DNA of 64,000 nucleotides from assembly GCA_947489705.1 (NCBI GenBank), contig CANLEQ010000017.1, forward strand, positions 1 to 64,000. The letters are read 5' to 3'. The notes beneath the pieces were generated by a model. It was given only the letters and a program-made list of their open reading frames with translations, did no database searches and had not been told where the DNA came from. Position 1 is the first letter of the stretch. Every line of letters begins with the position of its first letter. The position numbers and the translations under genes are program-made. Source of the DNA: an uncultured Paracoccaceae bacterium. Lineage in GTDB: Bacteria; Pseudomonadota; Alphaproteobacteria; Rhodobacterales; Rhodobacteraceae. Below are positions 9,973 through 20,814 of this stretch, in pieces.

Positions 9973-11094
9973 TCACCATGCGGCGCGCAGGACCTCCGCC
10001 AGCGCGTCGGGGTCGAGGGTCACGGGATTTCCGCGCATCGACGACGAATTCGAGGCGGCCTCGATCACGCCGCTTCGATCGGCCCCGGTCAGCCCCATCG
10101 CGCCGAGACCCGGCAGGCCCTGCGCCCGCGACCATGCGTCGAGCTCACGCCCCCCCAGGGCCGCGTCGATCCAGGCCCCGACCTCGGAGAGCCGCGTGGA
10201 CATCTCGCCCGTCGCGCGGGCGCCGTTGGCGCGCAGCACATGCGTCAGCAACGCCCCGCAGACGGCCCCGTGCGGCGCGCCGCAGACCCCGCCGATCGGC
10301 CCGGCAAGCCCGTGCACCGCCCCGAGCCCCGCATTGGCGAGCGCCAGCCCGCCCGACAGGCTGACCCATGCCATCGTGTCGCGGGCCTGCGCATCGTCAT
10401 CCTCCATCAGCCGCGCGAGCGCCGAGAGGCCGGGTCCGATCGCGGCGCGGCAAAGCGCGTCGGTGAGCGGATTGGCCTTCGCGCTCAGATAGGGCTCGAT
10501 CACCTGCGTCACCGCGTCGAGCCCGCTCGCAAGCGTCACGGCGCGGGGCGTCCCGTCGGTGAGCGACGGGTCGACGATCGCCAGATCGGCCAGCATGCGA
10601 TCGTCGCGCAGCGAGACCTTTCGCCGCGCCTCCGGCACGCCGATGACGGCGTTCTTGGTGACTTCCGCCCCGGTTCCGGCCGTCGTGGGGATCGCGACGA
10701 AGGGAAGCGGCGCGACCTCGAGCGGCATTGCGCGCCCGACGACCTCGAGATGATCCATGACCGGGCGCGGCGAGGGGATGAGCGCCGCCAGCGCCTTGGC
10801 TGCGTCGATCACCGCGCCGCCGCCGAGCCCTACGACGACGTCCGGCGGTGCTGCGCGCACCGCGTCGAGACCGGCCTCGATCAGCGGCAGGTCGGGCTCT
10901 CCCGCCACCGAAAACCGCGCCACGTCGCATCCCGCCCGCGTCAGACCCTGCGCCATCCAGTCCGACCGCCCCGGCGATGCGCCCGTGACCAGAAGCACGC
11001 GCCGGCCCATCGCCGCGATATCGTCGAGCGCGGCGCGCGCCCTGCCACGCCCGAAGCGGATCTCTCCCGCCGTGCGAAATCCGAAAGCCTGCAT
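9973..11094 (-). CDS. iron-containing (group III) alcohol dehydrogenase
   Basis: This 373-residue enzyme is an NAD(P)-dependent dehydrogenase of the Fe-ADH fold. The dinucleotide loop VVGLGGGAVIDAAKALA (residues 87-103) and AIPTTAGTGAEVTKNAV are family signatures. Likely metal ligands are Asp193, His261 (GAVHGLAGPIGG) and His275 (GAPHGAVCG). The usual fourth ligand histidine after GLDA is Gln197 here (GLDAVTQVIE). Such Gln variants occur in part of the family, so the metal preference is uncertain. It stands alone between clpP and glpD. The substrate cannot be assigned; a short-chain aldehyde or alcohol is likely. Confidence 0.9.
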   Translation of the reverse strand: MQAFGFRTAGEIRFGRGRARAALDDIAAMGRRVLLVTGASPGRSDWMAQGLTRAGCDVARFSVAGEPDLPLIEAGLDAVRAAPPDVVVGLGGGAVIDAAKALAALIPSPRPVMDHLEVVGRAMPLEVAPLPFVAIPTTAGTGAEVTKNAVIGVPEARRKVSLRDDRMLADLAIVDPSLTDGTPRAVTLASGLDAVTQVIEPYLSAKANPLTDALCRAAIGPGLSALARLMEDDDAQARDTMAWVSLSGGLALANAGLGAVHGLAGPIGGVCGAPHGAVCGALLTHVLRANGARATGEMSTRLSEVGAWIDAALGGRELDAWSRAQGLPGLGAMGLTGADRSGVIEAASNSSSMRGNPVTLDPDALAEVLRAAW

Positions 11095-11251
11095 CTGCGT
11101 CCCTCCCTAGCCCGCAGCATGGCGGGCGCGGCCCAAAATGGCCAGCCCGGCGCGGCGCGCCGCCGGTTCCGCGCGAATTCCGCACCCCCCCTCCATTTTC
11201 GAGCCGAAGGCGCTATGGTACCTTCCGAACCGAGAGAGGAAGGGGCCTGAA

Positions 11252-12871
11252 ATGTCCGAGACGCAGAGCACCACATACGACCTTTTCGTCGTCGGCGGAG
11301 GCATCAACGGGACCGGGATCGCGCGCGACGCCCAGGGCCGGGGGCTCAACGTGGCCCTGGCCGAGATGGGGGACCTGGCAGGCGCGACCTCGTCGAAATC
11401 GACCAAGCTCTTTCACGGCGGGCTGCGGTATCTCGAATTCTTCGAAGTGGGGCTCGTGAAAAAGGCGCTGGTCGAGCGCGAAACCCTGCTCGAGGCGATG
11501 CCGCACATTTCCTGGCCGCTGCGCTTCGTGCTGCCCTATTCGCCCGACATGCGGTTCGAGGGCGACACGCCCACCTCGCGCCTCCTGGGCTTCACCATGC
11601 CGTGGCTGAGGGGGCGCCGCCCGTCCTGGCTCATCCGGTTCGGCCTGTTCATGTACGACAATCTCGGCGGTCGCAAATACCTGCCCGGCACCGCGACGGT
11701 GGATCTCGGAACCGCGCCGGAAGGGGGGCCGATCCGGGACCGGTTCCGCAAGGCCTATGAGTACAGCGATTGCTGGATCGAGGATTCCCGACTCGTGGCG
11801 CTCAACGCGCGCGACGCCGAGATGCGCGGCGCGAAGGTCATGACCCGCACCAAGGTCGTCAGCGCCGAACGACTCGACGGGGCATGGCAGGTCACCGTCG
11901 AGGATGTGGAAACCGGCGAGCGCCAGACATTGCGCGCCCGCGCCCTGGTCAATGCGGGCGGCCCCTGGGTCGAGAACATCGTCAAGAACACCGTACGCAT
12001 GAACAGCTCGGAAGGCGTGCGTCTGGTGCGCGGCTCGCATATCGTCACCAGGAAGCTCTACGACCACGGCAAGTGCTATTTCTTCCAGGGCGAGGACGGA
12101 CGCATCGTCTTCGCGATCCCCTACGAGACCGACTTCACCCTGATCGGCACGACCGACAAGGATCACGGGCACGATCCGTCGGTGCCGGCCGTATGCTCCG
12201 ACGACGAGGCGCAGTATCTCTGCGACTTCGTGTCGAAATATTTCGAGAAGCCCGTCACCCGCGACGATATCGTCTGGACCTATTCGGGCGTCCGGCCGCT
12301 CTATGACGACGGCGCGAAATCGGCGACGGCGGCGACGCGCGACTATGTCCTGAGCCTCGATGCGGGGCCCGCGACCGACGGGGGCCTCGGCTCCGAGCCG
12401 CCGCTTCTCAACGTCTACGGCGGCAAGATCACGACCTATCGCAAGCTGGCCGAACAGGCGCTTGCCAAGCTCAAGCCGTTCTTCTCGCAGATGCCGGAGA
12501 ACTGGACCGCGGGCGTCGCCCTGCCCGGCGGCGACTTTCCGGTCAACGGCGTCAGGGATCTGACCGAGGAGCTGCGCAAGACCTATCCGTTCCTGGACGA
12601 TTACTGGTCGGGGCGCCTCATCCGCGCCTACGGCACCGAGGCCAAGGTGATCTGTGGCGACGCGAAATCCGCCGAGGATATGGGCCGCGCCTTCGGCGGC
12701 ACACTGACCGAGGCGGAGGTCGACTGGCTGATGGCGCATGAATATGCCCGCACGGCCGAGGACATCGTCTGGCGCCGGACCAAGCTCGGCCTCAGGATGA
12801 GCGCCGATGAGATCGCCGCGCTCGACGCCTTCATGGCCGAAAGGCGGCAGACGCAGCACGCGGCGGAATGA
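11252..12871 (+). CDS. glpD: aerobic glycerol-3-phosphate dehydrogenase
   Basis: This membrane-associated flavoprotein oxidises glycerol 3-phosphate to dihydroxyacetone phosphate and passes electrons to quinone. The N-terminal FAD-binding motif reads DLFVVGGGINGTGIARDAQGRG (about residues 9-30). Next come GATSSKSTKLFHGGLRYLE, and the C-terminal DAO_C-type region. At 539 residues it is slightly longer than Escherichia coli GlpD (501). The ATG at 11252 is preceded by GGAAGGGG. glpK follows after 97 bases, so the pair converts glycerol into a glycolytic intermediate. Confidence 0.95.
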   Translation: MSETQSTTYDLFVVGGGINGTGIARDAQGRGLNVALAEMGDLAGATSSKSTKLFHGGLRYLEFFEVGLVKKALVERETLLEAMPHISWPLRFVLPYSPDMRFEGDTPTSRLLGFTMPWLRGRRPSWLIRFGLFMYDNLGGRKYLPGTATVDLGTAPEGGPIRDRFRKAYEYSDCWIEDSRLVALNARDAEMRGAKVMTRTKVVSAERLDGAWQVTVEDVETGERQTLRARALVNAGGPWVENIVKNTVRMNSSEGVRLVRGSHIVTRKLYDHGKCYFFQGEDGRIVFAIPYETDFTLIGTTDKDHGHDPSVPAVCSDDEAQYLCDFVSKYFEKPVTRDDIVWTYSGVRPLYDDGAKSATAATRDYVLSLDAGPATDGGLGSEPPLLNVYGGKITTYRKLAEQALAKLKPFFSQMPENWTAGVALPGGDFPVNGVRDLTEELRKTYPFLDDYWSGRLIRAYGTEAKVICGDAKSAEDMGRAFGGTLTEAEVDWLMAHEYARTAEDIVWRRTKLGLRMSADEIAALDAFMAERRQTQHAAE

Positions 12872-12968
12872 GCGCCGCGGGGGCCGGCGCCGGTCCCCGC
12901 AGGCGGGCATCGCTTGCACCTAGGGCCGGGTCGCGCCACCCTGCCGCAGATACGTTCAGGGAGGGACC

Positions 12969-14456
12969 ATGACCCATATTCTCGCCATCGACCAAGGCAC
13001 CACGTCCTCGCGCGCGATCCTCTTCGACGCGGATATGCGGATGACGTCTTCGGCACAGGAAGAGTTCGAGCAGCATTTCCCTGCCAGCGGCTGGGTCGAG
13101 CACGAGGCCCCCGATCTTTGGCAGACGACGTTGACCACCTGCCGCGCGGCGATCGAGAAATCCAACGTCGCCCCCTCGGACATCAAGGGCATCGGCATCA
13201 CCAATCAGCGCGAAACCGTCGTCGTGTGGGAAAAGGAGACCGGCCGTCCGATCCACCGCGCGATCGTCTGGCAGGATCGTCGCACCTCCGGGATTTGCCA
13301 GGACCTGCGCGCGGAGGGCTACGAGGAGCAGGTCACGAAGAAGACCGGCCTGCTGCTCGATCCCTATTTCTCGGGCACCAAGCTGAAATGGATCCTCGAC
13401 AACGTGGAAGGGTCGCGCGAGCGCGCCCGCCGGGGAGAGCTGCTGTTCGGGACCGTCGATACCTGGCTGATCTGGAACCTCACGGGCGGTCGGTCGCATG
13501 TGACGGATGCCACCAATGCGTGCCGCACCCTGCTCTACGACATCCACAAGGGCCGCTGGTCGACCACGATCGCGGGCATGCTCGACATCCCGATGGAGAT
13601 GCTGCCCGAGATCCGCGATACCGCCGCCGATTTCGGAATGACGGATGCGGATCTTTTGGGGCACGAAATCCCGATCCTGGGCGTTGCGGGCGATCAGCAG
13701 GCCGCGACGATCGGCCAGGCCTGTTTCGAGCCCGGCATGTTGAAATCGACCTACGGAACGGGCTGCTTCGCGCTTCTCAATACGGGCGACACGCCGGTCA
13801 CGTCGAGCCACCGGCTCCTTACCACGATCGCCTACCAGTTCGAAGGCAAGCCGACCTACGCGCTCGAAGGGTCGATCTTCGTGGCCGGGGCGGTCGTGCA
13901 ATGGCTGCGCGACGGGCTGAAGATCATCGGCAAGGCCAGCGAGACGCAATCTCTCGCCGAACAGGCCGACGCGGGACAGGATCTGGTCCTTGTGCCTGCC
14001 TTTACCGGGCTGGGCGCGCCCTACTGGAACGCCGATTGCCGGGGCGCGGTCTACGGGCTCACCCGCAATTCGGGGCCGGCGGAATTCGCCAAGGCGGCGC
14101 TCGAATCCGTGGGCTACCAGACGCGCGACCTGCTGGAGGCGATGCAGGCCGACTGGGCCAGCGGCGAGGAGCCCGAGACGCTGCGCGTCGATGGCGGCAT
14201 GTCGGCCTCGGACTGGGCGATGCAGTTCCTGAGCGACATCATCGGCGCCAAGGTCGATCGGCCCGAGATGCTCGAGACGACGGCGGTGGGGGCGGCCTGG
14301 CTCGCGGGAATGCGCGCCGGGCTCTATCCCGATCAGGCGGGCTTCGCCAAGCGGTGGAAGATCGACCGCACGTTCGAGCCCGCCATGGACGATGCCGGGC
14401 GCGACGCCAAATACGACAGATGGAAACGCGCGGTCGAGGCGACGATGGGCGTCTGA
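12969..14456 (+). CDS. glpK: glycerol kinase
   Basis: This 495-residue FGGY-family kinase phosphorylates glycerol to glycerol 3-phosphate, the substrate of GlpD encoded upstream. Signatures are the N-terminal phosphate loop [17 protein letters not shown], the substrate region [17 protein letters not shown] with [10 protein letters not shown], and [12 protein letters not shown]. Near the C-terminus is [19 protein letters not shown]. The length is typical (about 500). AGGGAGG precedes the ATG. No glycerol transporter gene lies in this window. Confidence 0.97.
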   Translation: MTHILAIDQGTTSSRAILFDADMRMTSSAQEEFEQHFPASGWVEHEAPDLWQTTLTTCRAAIEKSNVAPSDIKGIGITNQRETVVVWEKETGRPIHRAIVWQDRRTSGICQDLRAEGYEEQVTKKTGLLLDPYFSGTKLKWILDNVEGSRERARRGELLFGTVDTWLIWNLTGGRSHVTDATNACRTLLYDIHKGRWSTTIAGMLDIPMEMLPEIRDTAADFGMTDADLLGHEIPILGVAGDQQAATIGQACFEPGMLKSTYGTGCFALLNTGDTPVTSSHRLLTTIAYQFEGKPTYALEGSIFVAGAVVQWLRDGLKIIGKASETQSLAEQADAGQDLVLVPAFTGLGAPYWNADCRGAVYGLTRNSGPAEFAKAALESVGYQTRDLLEAMQADWASGEEPETLRVDGGMSASDWAMQFLSDIIGAKVDRPEMLETTAVGAAWLAGMRAGLYPDQAGFAKRWKIDRTFEPAMDDAGRDAKYDRWKRAVEATMGV

Positions 14457-14543
14457 TCCGCGCCGGGGATCGGCCGGGGACCCGCGTTCCCGTCGGTCCG
14501 GGATCGTGCGCGACGAGCCCGAAAGAGCCCGCCTTTTGCGACG

Positions 14544-14579
14544 TAAAAAAACGCCGCCCGGACGATGGTCCGGGCGGCG
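14544..14579 (-). terminator. intrinsic terminator of pntAB
   Basis: A perfect 12-bp stem (14552-14563 with 14568-14579) closed by the loop GATG is followed on the minus strand by seven T residues (rc of 14545-14551). It lies 27 bases past the pntB stop and may also stop glpK transcription from the other side, though no T-run follows on the plus strand. Confidence 0.88.
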
Positions 14580-14606
14580 ATCTCGTTGCGGGCATCTGCC
14601 CGGGCG

Positions 14607-16100
14607 TCAGAGCTTTTGCAGCAGGCTGTTCACCGATTCCTTGGCGTCGCCATAGAGCATCCGCGTGTTCTCCTTGAAGAAGAGCGGGTTCTCGATGCCG
14701 GAATAGCCGGTGCCCTGGCCACGCTTGCTGACGAAGACCTGCTTGGCCTCCCAGACATGCAGGACCGGCATGCCGGCGATCGGGCTGTTCGGATCGTCGT
14801 TGGCGGCCGGGTTCACGATGTCGTTCGAGCCGATGATGATCACGACATCCGTGTCTTTGAAGTCGTCGTTGATCTCGTCCATCTCGAGCACGATGTCGTA
14901 GGGCACGCGGGCCTCGGCCAGAAGCACGTTCATGTGGCCCGGCAGGCGACCCGCGACGGGGTGGATGGCGAAGCGGACATTCTTGCCCTGGTCGCGCAGC
15001 TTCTTGGTGAGCTCGCTCACCGCCTGCTGCGCCTGGGCCACCGCCATGCCGTAGCCCGGCACGATGATGACGCTGTCGGCCTCCTCGAGCGCGGAGGCCA
15101 CGCCGTCGACCTGGATGGCGACCATCTCGCCCTCCATCTCCATCTGCGGGCCGGACGTGCCGCCGAAGCCGCCGAGGATCACGGAGACGAACTTGCGGTT
15201 CATCGCCTTGCACATGATGTAGCTCAGGATCGCCCCCGAAGAGCCCACCAGCGCACCTGTCACGATCAGCAGGTCGTTGCCGAGCGTGAAGCCGATCGCC
15301 GCCGCGGCCCAGCCGGAATAGGAGTTCAGCATCGAGACCACGACGGGCATGTCCGCGCCGCCGATGCCCATGATGAGGTGGTAGCCGATGAACCCCGCGA
15401 TGATCGCGACCAGAAGGATCGTCCAGATGCCGGCGCCGTTGAAGTAGAGGAGCCCGAGGATCAGGCAGAGGATCAGCGCGCCGAGGTTCAGCATGTGACC
15501 GCCCGGCAGCTTGGAGGGCTTGCCGTCCACCTTGCCCGCGAGCTTGCCGAAGGCGATGACCGAGCCGGTGAAGGTCACGGCACCGATGAAGATCCCGAGG
15601 AACACCTCGACCTTGAGGATCGCGACCTCGACCGCGTCCTTCATCCACAAAAGCTCGCCGAAGCCGGTGAGGTCCGCATCCGCCGGGATCGGAGGGATGC
15701 CGCCGGGGACGACCGCAAGATCGGCGCCCGGGGGCGGGATGGCACCCGCGCTCTTGAGGTCCATCACCCCCTGCAGCATCAGCTCGGCGTTGAGACCGAT
15801 GAAGACCGCGGCGAGGCCCACGAAGGAATGGAGCGCCGCCACGAGCTGCGGCATCTCGGTCATCTGGACCTTGCCGGCCACGTACCAGCCCGCGAAACCG
15901 CCCGCCGCGATGGCGATGACGATCAGGAAGACGTTCTGCACTCCCGGCCCGAAGATCGTCGCCAGCACGGCGAGCGCCATGCCGACGATCCCGTACCAGA
16001 TCGCGCGCTTGGCGCTTTCCTGATCCCTGAGCCCGCCCAGGGACAGGATGAAAAGAATGGTGGCGACGATATAGGCCGCCGATTGGATACCGATTCCCAT
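14607..16100 (-). CDS. pntB: NAD(P) transhydrogenase subunit beta
   Basis: This 497-residue protein carries the proton-translocating membrane domain (about nine helices, residues 1-250) and the cytosolic NADP(H)-binding domain III at the C-terminus (from about residue 320). Domain III signatures are [37 protein letters not shown] and [16 protein letters not shown]. With PntA it uses the proton gradient to reduce NADP+ with NADH. It is second in the pntA-pntB operon, 13 bases after pntA, and ends in a strong terminator. Confidence 0.97.
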   Translation of the reverse strand: MGIGIQSAAYIVATILFILSLGGLRDQESAKRAIWYGIVGMALAVLATIFGPGVQNVFLIVIAIAAGGFAGWYVAGKVQMTEMPQLVAALHSFVGLAAVFIGLNAELMLQGVMDLKSAGAIPPPGADLAVVPGGIPPIPADADLTGFGELLWMKDAVEVAILKVEVFLGIFIGAVTFTGSVIAFGKLAGKVDGKPSKLPGGHMLNLGALILCLILGLLYFNGAGIWTILLVAIIAGFIGYHLIMGIGGADMPVVVSMLNSYSGWAAAAIGFTLGNDLLIVTGALVGSSGAILSYIMCKAMNRKFVSVILGGFGGTSGPQMEMEGEMVAIQVDGVASALEEADSVIIVPGYGMAVAQAQQAVSELTKKLRDQGKNVRFAIHPVAGRLPGHMNVLLAEARVPYDIVLEMDEINDDFKDTDVVIIIGSNDIVNPAANDDPNSPIAGMPVLHVWEAKQVFVSKRGQGTGYSGIENPLFFKENTRMLYGDAKESVNSLLQKL

Positions 16101-16113
16101 CAGACCCCTCCCC

Positions 16114-17679
16114 TTACGACTTGACGAACATGGCGAGCATCCGGCGCGTCACCAGGAACCCGCCGACGATGTTGATCGACGCAATCACCACAGCGATCAG
16201 CGACAGGATCACCACGAGCCAGTTGCCCGACCCGATCTGGAGCAGCGCGCCGAGGATGACGATGCCCGAGATCGCGTTCGTGACCGCCATCAGCGGCGTG
16301 TGCAGGCTGTGCGCGACGCCCCAGATGACCTGGAACCCTACGAAGCAGGCCAGCGCGAAGACGATGAAGTGGCTCATGAAGCTTTCGGGCGCATAGGCGC
16401 CAATCAGGAACATGAGGATCGCGCCCACGGCGAGAAGGCCGACCTGGCTCTGGGTCTGCGCCTTGAAGGCGGCGACTTCGTCGGCGCGCTTCTCCTCGGG
16501 GGTCTTCTCCTTCTTCTTTTCCTGCTTGGGCTTGGCCGGAGACGGGCTTTCGCGCTTGGGCGGTGGCCACGTCACTTCGCCGCCATGCGCGATCGTGCTG
16601 TCGCGGATGACCTGATCGTCCATGTTGTGGTTGACCTTGCCGTCCTTCTCGGGCGTGAGGTCTGCCATCATGTGACGCACGTTCGTCGCGTAGAGCGTGC
16701 TGCTCTGCTTGGCCATGCGGCTCGGGAAGTCGGTATAGCCAATGATGACGACGCCGTTATCGGTGACGATGCGCTTGTCCTTCTGCGTCATCTTGCAGTT
16801 GCCGCCCTTCTCGGCGGCGAGGTCCACGATCACCGAGCCGGGCTTCATCGCGCGGACCATTTCCTCGGTCCAGAGCTCGGGTGCTTCGCGGTTGGGGATC
16901 AGCGCGGTGGTGATCACGATGTCCACGTCGGGCGCCTGCTCGAGGAAGAGAGCGAGCTGCTTTTCGCGGAACTCGGGGCTCGACGGCGCGGCATAGCCCC
17001 CCTCGCCCGAGCCGCCGTTGTCGTCGAAATCGAGGAACAGGAACTCGGCGCCCATCGACTCGATCTGCTCGGCCGTCTCGGGGCGCACGTCGAAGGCGCG
17101 CACGATGGCGCCCAGCGACGTCGCCGTGCCGATCGCGGCGAGGCCCGCGACGCCCGCGCCGACGATTAGGATCTTCGCCGGCGGCACCTTGCCCGCGGCG
17201 GTGACCTGGCCCGTGAGGAAGCGGCCGAAATTGTTCGCGGCCTCGATCACGGCGCGATAGCCCGCGATGTTGGCCATCGAGCTCAGCGCGTCCATCTTCT
17301 GCGCGCGGCTGATCCGGGGGACCATGTCCATCGCGATGAGCGTGGCGCCCTTGTCGGCGGCCTTCTTCATCAGCTCTTCGTTCTCGGCAGGATAGAAGAA
17401 GCTGATGAGGGTCTGGCCCTCGCGCAGCTTGTCGACCTCGGCCTCGGAAGGCGGGCGGACCTTGGCGACGACGTCGGCGGCCTCGAACACCGCGTCGGCG
17501 CTGTCGAGCACCTCGACGCCGGCCTCGCGGTACATCTCGTCGGTGAAATCGGCCTTCGCGCCGGCCCCCGCCTGGATCACGCAGTCATGGCCCAGTTTCT
17601 TCAGCTGCTCGGCCGAAGCCGGCGTGAGCGCGACCCGCGCCTCGCTTTCCTGATGTTCGCCAATGGCCCCGAATTTCAT
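16114..17679 (-). CDS. pntA: NAD(P) transhydrogenase subunit alpha
   Basis: This 521-residue subunit holds the NAD(H)-binding domain I and a C-terminal set of about four membrane helices, as in the single-chain Escherichia coli PntA (510). The N-terminus [20 protein letters not shown] and the Rossmann motif [18 protein letters not shown] (near residue 170) are diagnostic. A lysine- and proline-rich linker ([14 protein letters not shown]) joins the soluble and membrane parts. The start at 17679 has GGAGGGAGGG upstream and matches homologues; an ATG nine codons earlier does not. Confidence 0.96.
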   Translation of the reverse strand: MKFGAIGEHQESEARVALTPASAEQLKKLGHDCVIQAGAGAKADFTDEMYREAGVEVLDSADAVFEAADVVAKVRPPSEAEVDKLREGQTLISFFYPAENEELMKKAADKGATLIAMDMVPRISRAQKMDALSSMANIAGYRAVIEAANNFGRFLTGQVTAAGKVPPAKILIVGAGVAGLAAIGTATSLGAIVRAFDVRPETAEQIESMGAEFLFLDFDDNGGSGEGGYAAPSSPEFREKQLALFLEQAPDVDIVITTALIPNREAPELWTEEMVRAMKPGSVIVDLAAEKGGNCKMTQKDKRIVTDNGVVIIGYTDFPSRMAKQSSTLYATNVRHMMADLTPEKDGKVNHNMDDQVIRDSTIAHGGEVTWPPPKRESPSPAKPKQEKKKEKTPEEKRADEVAAFKAQTQSQVGLLAVGAILMFLIGAYAPESFMSHFIVFALACFVGFQVIWGVAHSLHTPLMAVTNAISGIVILGALLQIGSGNWLVVILSLIAVVIASINIVGGFLVTRRMLAMFVKS

Positions 17680-17831
17680 CCTGACCCTCCCTCCTAAAAC
17701 GTACATGCGCTTGCGACATGCCTAACCCGCGAAAAATCGTTCCACAAGCGCCCCGGGCCGCGCTTGCCTTTCGGGCGCGGCCGCGCCACCCTCGCGCGTC
17801 CGACATCATGCAACGGGGAACGCGAGACGCC

Positions 17832-19028
17832 ATGACGACCGACTGGACCGCCACGCGCGCGCTCTTCGACCTGCCCGACGGGGTGGCCTATCTCGATGGA
17901 AATTCCCTCGGGCCGCTGCCGAAATCGGTTCCCGCGCGCCTTGCGGCGATGCTCGGGGACGAATGGGGCCGGATGGCGATCGGCGGCTGGAACCGGGCCG
18001 CCTGGATGCAGATGCCCGCGGCACTCGGCAACCGGATCGCGCCGCTGATCGGCGCGGCGCCAGATACCGTGACGCTTGGCGACACGCTCTCGATCAAGGT
18101 CTACCAGGCGCTTTCCGCGGCCCTAGAGATGCGCCCCGACCGGCGGAAGATCGTCAGCGATACCGGCAACTTCCCGACCGATCTTTACATGGCGCGCGGG
18201 CTCGTCGACACGCTGGGCCGCGGTCACGAGCTGGTCGTGGTCGATCCCGAGGAGGTCGCGGCGCATCTCGATGACGACGTCGCCGCCTTCATGCTGACGG
18301 AAGTCGATTACCGCACCGGGCGCAAGCACGACATGGCCGCCCTCACGGCCCGCGCGCACGAGGCCGGGATCGTTGCGATCTGGGATCTGGCGCATTCAGC
18401 GGGCGCATTGCCCATCGACGTGACCGCCTCGGCCGCGGAATTCGCCGTCGGATGCACCTACAAGTACCTGAATTCCGGACCGGGCGGGCCGGCCTTCATC
18501 TATGCGCGGCCGGATATCGCCGGCACGATCCGGCCCGCCTTGCAGGGATGGCTGGGGCATGACGCGCCCTTTGACTTCGATCTCGACTATCGCCCCGCGC
18601 CGGGGATCGCGCGGATGCGGGTGGGCACGCCGCCCGTGCTGCAGATGGCGGCCCTCGACGAGGCGCTGAAGGTCTGGGAGATCGCGGATATCCACGATGT
18701 GCGCGCCCGCGCGATCGCCCTCGGGGATCGGTTCATCGCAGGCGTCGCCGCCACCTGCCCCGAGCTTTCCCTCGCGACCCCGCGGGAGCCCGGGCAGCGC
18801 GGCAGCCAGATCTCGTTCCGCCATCCCGAGGGATACGCCATCATGCAGGCGCTGATCGCCGAGGGCGTGGTCGGCGATTTCCGCGCGCCGGACATTCTGC
18901 GGTTCGGGATCACGCCGCTCTATCTCGGGACCGACGAGATCGACCGCGCGGTCGAAATCCTCGCGCGGATCATCGCGACCCGCAGCTACGACGACCCGGC
19001 CTTTCGCGCGCGAAACGCCGTCACCTGA
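17832..19028 (+). CDS. kynU: kynureninase
   Basis: This 398-residue PLP enzyme cleaves kynurenine to anthranilate and alanine in tryptophan breakdown. Lys211 in VGCTYKYLNSGPGGPAF is the expected PLP lysine, with Asp185 in IWDLAHSAG contacting the cofactor ring. The start YLDGNSLGPLP near residue 20 is typical of the family. The ribosome-binding site before ATG 17832 is weak. No other kynurenine-pathway gene is adjacent, so it may be transcribed alone. The last codons contain the palindrome TTTCGCGCGCGAAA, and the convergent peptidase gene ends only 4 bases later. Confidence 0.93.
   Translation: MTTDWTATRALFDLPDGVAYLDGNSLGPLPKSVPARLAAMLGDEWGRMAIGGWNRAAWMQMPAALGNRIAPLIGAAPDTVTLGDTLSIKVYQALSAALEMRPDRRKIVSDTGNFPTDLYMARGLVDTLGRGHELVVVDPEEVAAHLDDDVAAFMLTEVDYRTGRKHDMAALTARAHEAGIVAIWDLAHSAGALPIDVTASAAEFAVGCTYKYLNSGPGGPAFIYARPDIAGTIRPALQGWLGHDAPFDFDLDYRPAPGIARMRVGTPPVLQMAALDEALKVWEIADIHDVRARAIALGDRFIAGVAATCPELSLATPREPGQRGSQISFRHPEGYAIMQALIAEGVVGDFRAPDILRFGITPLYLGTDEIDRAVEILARIIATRSYDDPAFRARNAVT
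19002..19015. repeat. 14-bp palindrome TTTCGCGCGCGAAA (copy 2)
   Basis: This exact copy of the palindrome core found at 179-192 and 58455-58468 lies inside the last codons of kynU (FRARN), next to the convergent stop of the M23 peptidase gene. It could form a hairpin near the end of both transcripts. Confidence 0.6.
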
Positions 19029-19032
19029 AGCT

Positions 19033-19866
19033 TCAGTTGCGCAGGACCGTTCCGCGGCGCGGACAGACGGTATCGCGGCCGTCGATCTGCCACGTGACGG
19101 GCCAGCTCTTGCGGCCGCCGCCCGGCAGCGGGGTATAGAGCTCGAAATGCAGGTGGGGCTGCGCGGAGAAGCCCGTATTGCCCGAAAGCGCCAGAACGTC
19201 GCCTACCGCCACCCGCGCGCCCGGGGCGACGCGCGCGCTCGCGGGCAGCATATGCGCATAGGCGGCGACCGACCCGTCGTCGTGCTGCACCAGGACCTTG
19301 TTGTCCTGCCCCAGATATTTCCGCGAGCGGCCACCGACGCGGCTGTCCATTTTGACGAGGATCACGCGCCCGGCGCGTGCGGCGCGGACGGGCGTGCCCT
19401 CGGGCATGCCGATATCGACCGCCTGGTTCGCCTCGCCGCGATGGGAGAACCAGCCGTTGCAGGATTGCAGGACCGGCAGTGCCCCCTGCCGGAACGGCAG
19501 CGCGTAGCGCGCCCGCGGGTCGGGCCGCGCGTCGTAATCCCCCGGAATCCATTCGTAATCGTAATGATAGCGCCACTCGCCCGGCGCGTCGGGCGTCAAT
19601 ATGACGAGCTGGCGGATCTCGCCGGGGCGAAGCACCGCGCGGTCGACACCCCGGGCGTTCATGTTCTCGAGCCGCAGGGCGATCGCCACGGAGAGCGGTG
19701 CCGCGTCGGTCGCGTTGCGCGCCATCAGCGTCGTGGTATCTCCCTGCCGCTCGGCGCGGATGCACAGGGGACCGTAACAGGTCTCGCTCGTCTGGGCGGC
19801 GGGTGCGGGAAGCGCGCAGAATGCCATCCACAGCATCGTCGCGCCCGCGGCGGCCCGCGCCGTCAC
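19033..19866 (-). CDS. exported M23 family metallopeptidase
   Basis: This exported peptidase of about 277 residues probably cleaves peptidoglycan cross-links or acts as a LytM-type regulator. The C-terminal LytM domain shows FSHRGEANQAVDIGMPEGTPV (zinc His and Asp), AAYAHMLP, GNTGFSAQPHLHFELY (HxH zinc motif). The N-terminal half, with LRPGEIRQLVILTP, looks like a beta-rich accessory domain. I chose the GTG at 19866 because GCAGGACG precedes it and MTARAAAGATMLWMAFCALPAPAAQ is a sensible signal peptide. An ATG at 19836 is a shorter option. It follows the amidotransferase gene by 31 bases and may be cotranscribed with it. Confidence 0.85.
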   Translation of the reverse strand: MTARAAAGATMLWMAFCALPAPAAQTSETCYGPLCIRAERQGDTTTLMARNATDAAPLSVAIALRLENMNARGVDRAVLRPGEIRQLVILTPDAPGEWRYHYDYEWIPGDYDARPDPRARYALPFRQGALPVLQSCNGWFSHRGEANQAVDIGMPEGTPVRAARAGRVILVKMDSRVGGRSRKYLGQDNKVLVQHDDGSVAAYAHMLPASARVAPGARVAVGDVLALSGNTGFSAQPHLHFELYTPLPGGGRKSWPVTWQIDGRDTVCPRRGTVLRN

Positions 19867-19897
19867 CGTCCTGCGCCGCACATGTCGCTGGCGAAGA

Positions 19898-20677
19898 TCA
19901 GGCAACGCGGCCGACCCGGCGCGTGGCGGCACCCCGGGCCCAGTCGCGCACGGCGTCGCCGAACGCCCCGAAGAGCGCGCGGGATACAGCGTCGCGCGCC
20001 GCGTCGTATTCGGGATGCCACTGCACCGACAGAGCGAAGCCGGGGGCACCGTCGATATAGGCGGCCTCGCAGGTCCCGTCGGGGGCGTGGCCGTCGATCA
20101 CGAACCGCTTGCCCGCCTCGATCACGCCCTGACCGTGGAGCGTGTTGGTCATGACCTCGCGCGCGCCCATCAGGCGGTGAAAGGGGCCGCCTTCCGTGAA
20201 CGTCACCTTGTGGCGCAGCGCGAACTTCTCCGCGATCGTGCCGTCGGGCGGCATGCGGTGGTTGTCGCGGCCCGGCAGGTCGCGGATCTCGGGGTGGAGC
20301 GTGCTGCCCATCGCGACGGCGACTTCTTGGAAACCCCGGCAGATGGCGAGGAACGGCTGACCGCTCTCGACGCAGGCCCGGATCAGCGGCAGCGCGACAC
20401 GGTCGCGCGGGCGATCGAACGTGCCATGCGCCGGGGTCTCGGCATGGCCGTATTCCTCGGGATGGACATTCGGGCGGCCGCCGGTGAAGAGGAAGCCGTC
20501 GCAGCTCTGCATGAGATCGTCGACGCGGACGAGCGCGGGATCGGCGGGGATGATCACGGGCAGCGCATCCGCGACTTCGGATACCGCCTCGCTGTTCATC
20601 CGGCCACCACCGTGAACTTCGTAGGTGTCGTTGATCAGATGATGATTGCCTATGATTCCGACGACCGGTCGCTTCAT
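19898..20677 (-). CDS. class I glutamine amidotransferase (gamma-glutamyl-GABA hydrolase-like)
   Basis: This 259-residue cytosolic protein belongs to the PuuD-type C26 peptidase family. Cys113 in AICRGFQE is the nucleophile; His221 and Glu223 in QWHPEY complete the triad. PuuD cleaves gamma-glutamyl-GABA in putrescine degradation, but no other put/puu genes are nearby, so the substrate remains open. FTGGRPNVHPEEYG is the family's conserved N-terminal loop. AGGAGAG precedes the ATG. Confidence 0.88.
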   Translation of the reverse strand: MKRPVVGIIGNHHLINDTYEVHGGGRMNSEAVSEVADALPVIIPADPALVRVDDLMQSCDGFLFTGGRPNVHPEEYGHAETPAHGTFDRPRDRVALPLIRACVESGQPFLAICRGFQEVAVAMGSTLHPEIRDLPGRDNHRMPPDGTIAEKFALRHKVTFTEGGPFHRLMGAREVMTNTLHGQGVIEAGKRFVIDGHAPDGTCEAAYIDGAPGFALSVQWHPEYDAARDAVSRALFGAFGDAVRDWARGAATRRVGRVA

Positions 20678-20814
20678 CTCGACTCTCCTTGGATGGAGAC
20701 CGTCTAGCAGATCGCCGGCAGGAGGCCAACAACCCCTCCGGGAGCGGCCCTGAACGTGTTGCGGATGGGCCGCCGGTGGTACGACGGGCCCGGAATGCCG
20801 GGCCCGTCCGAAGG

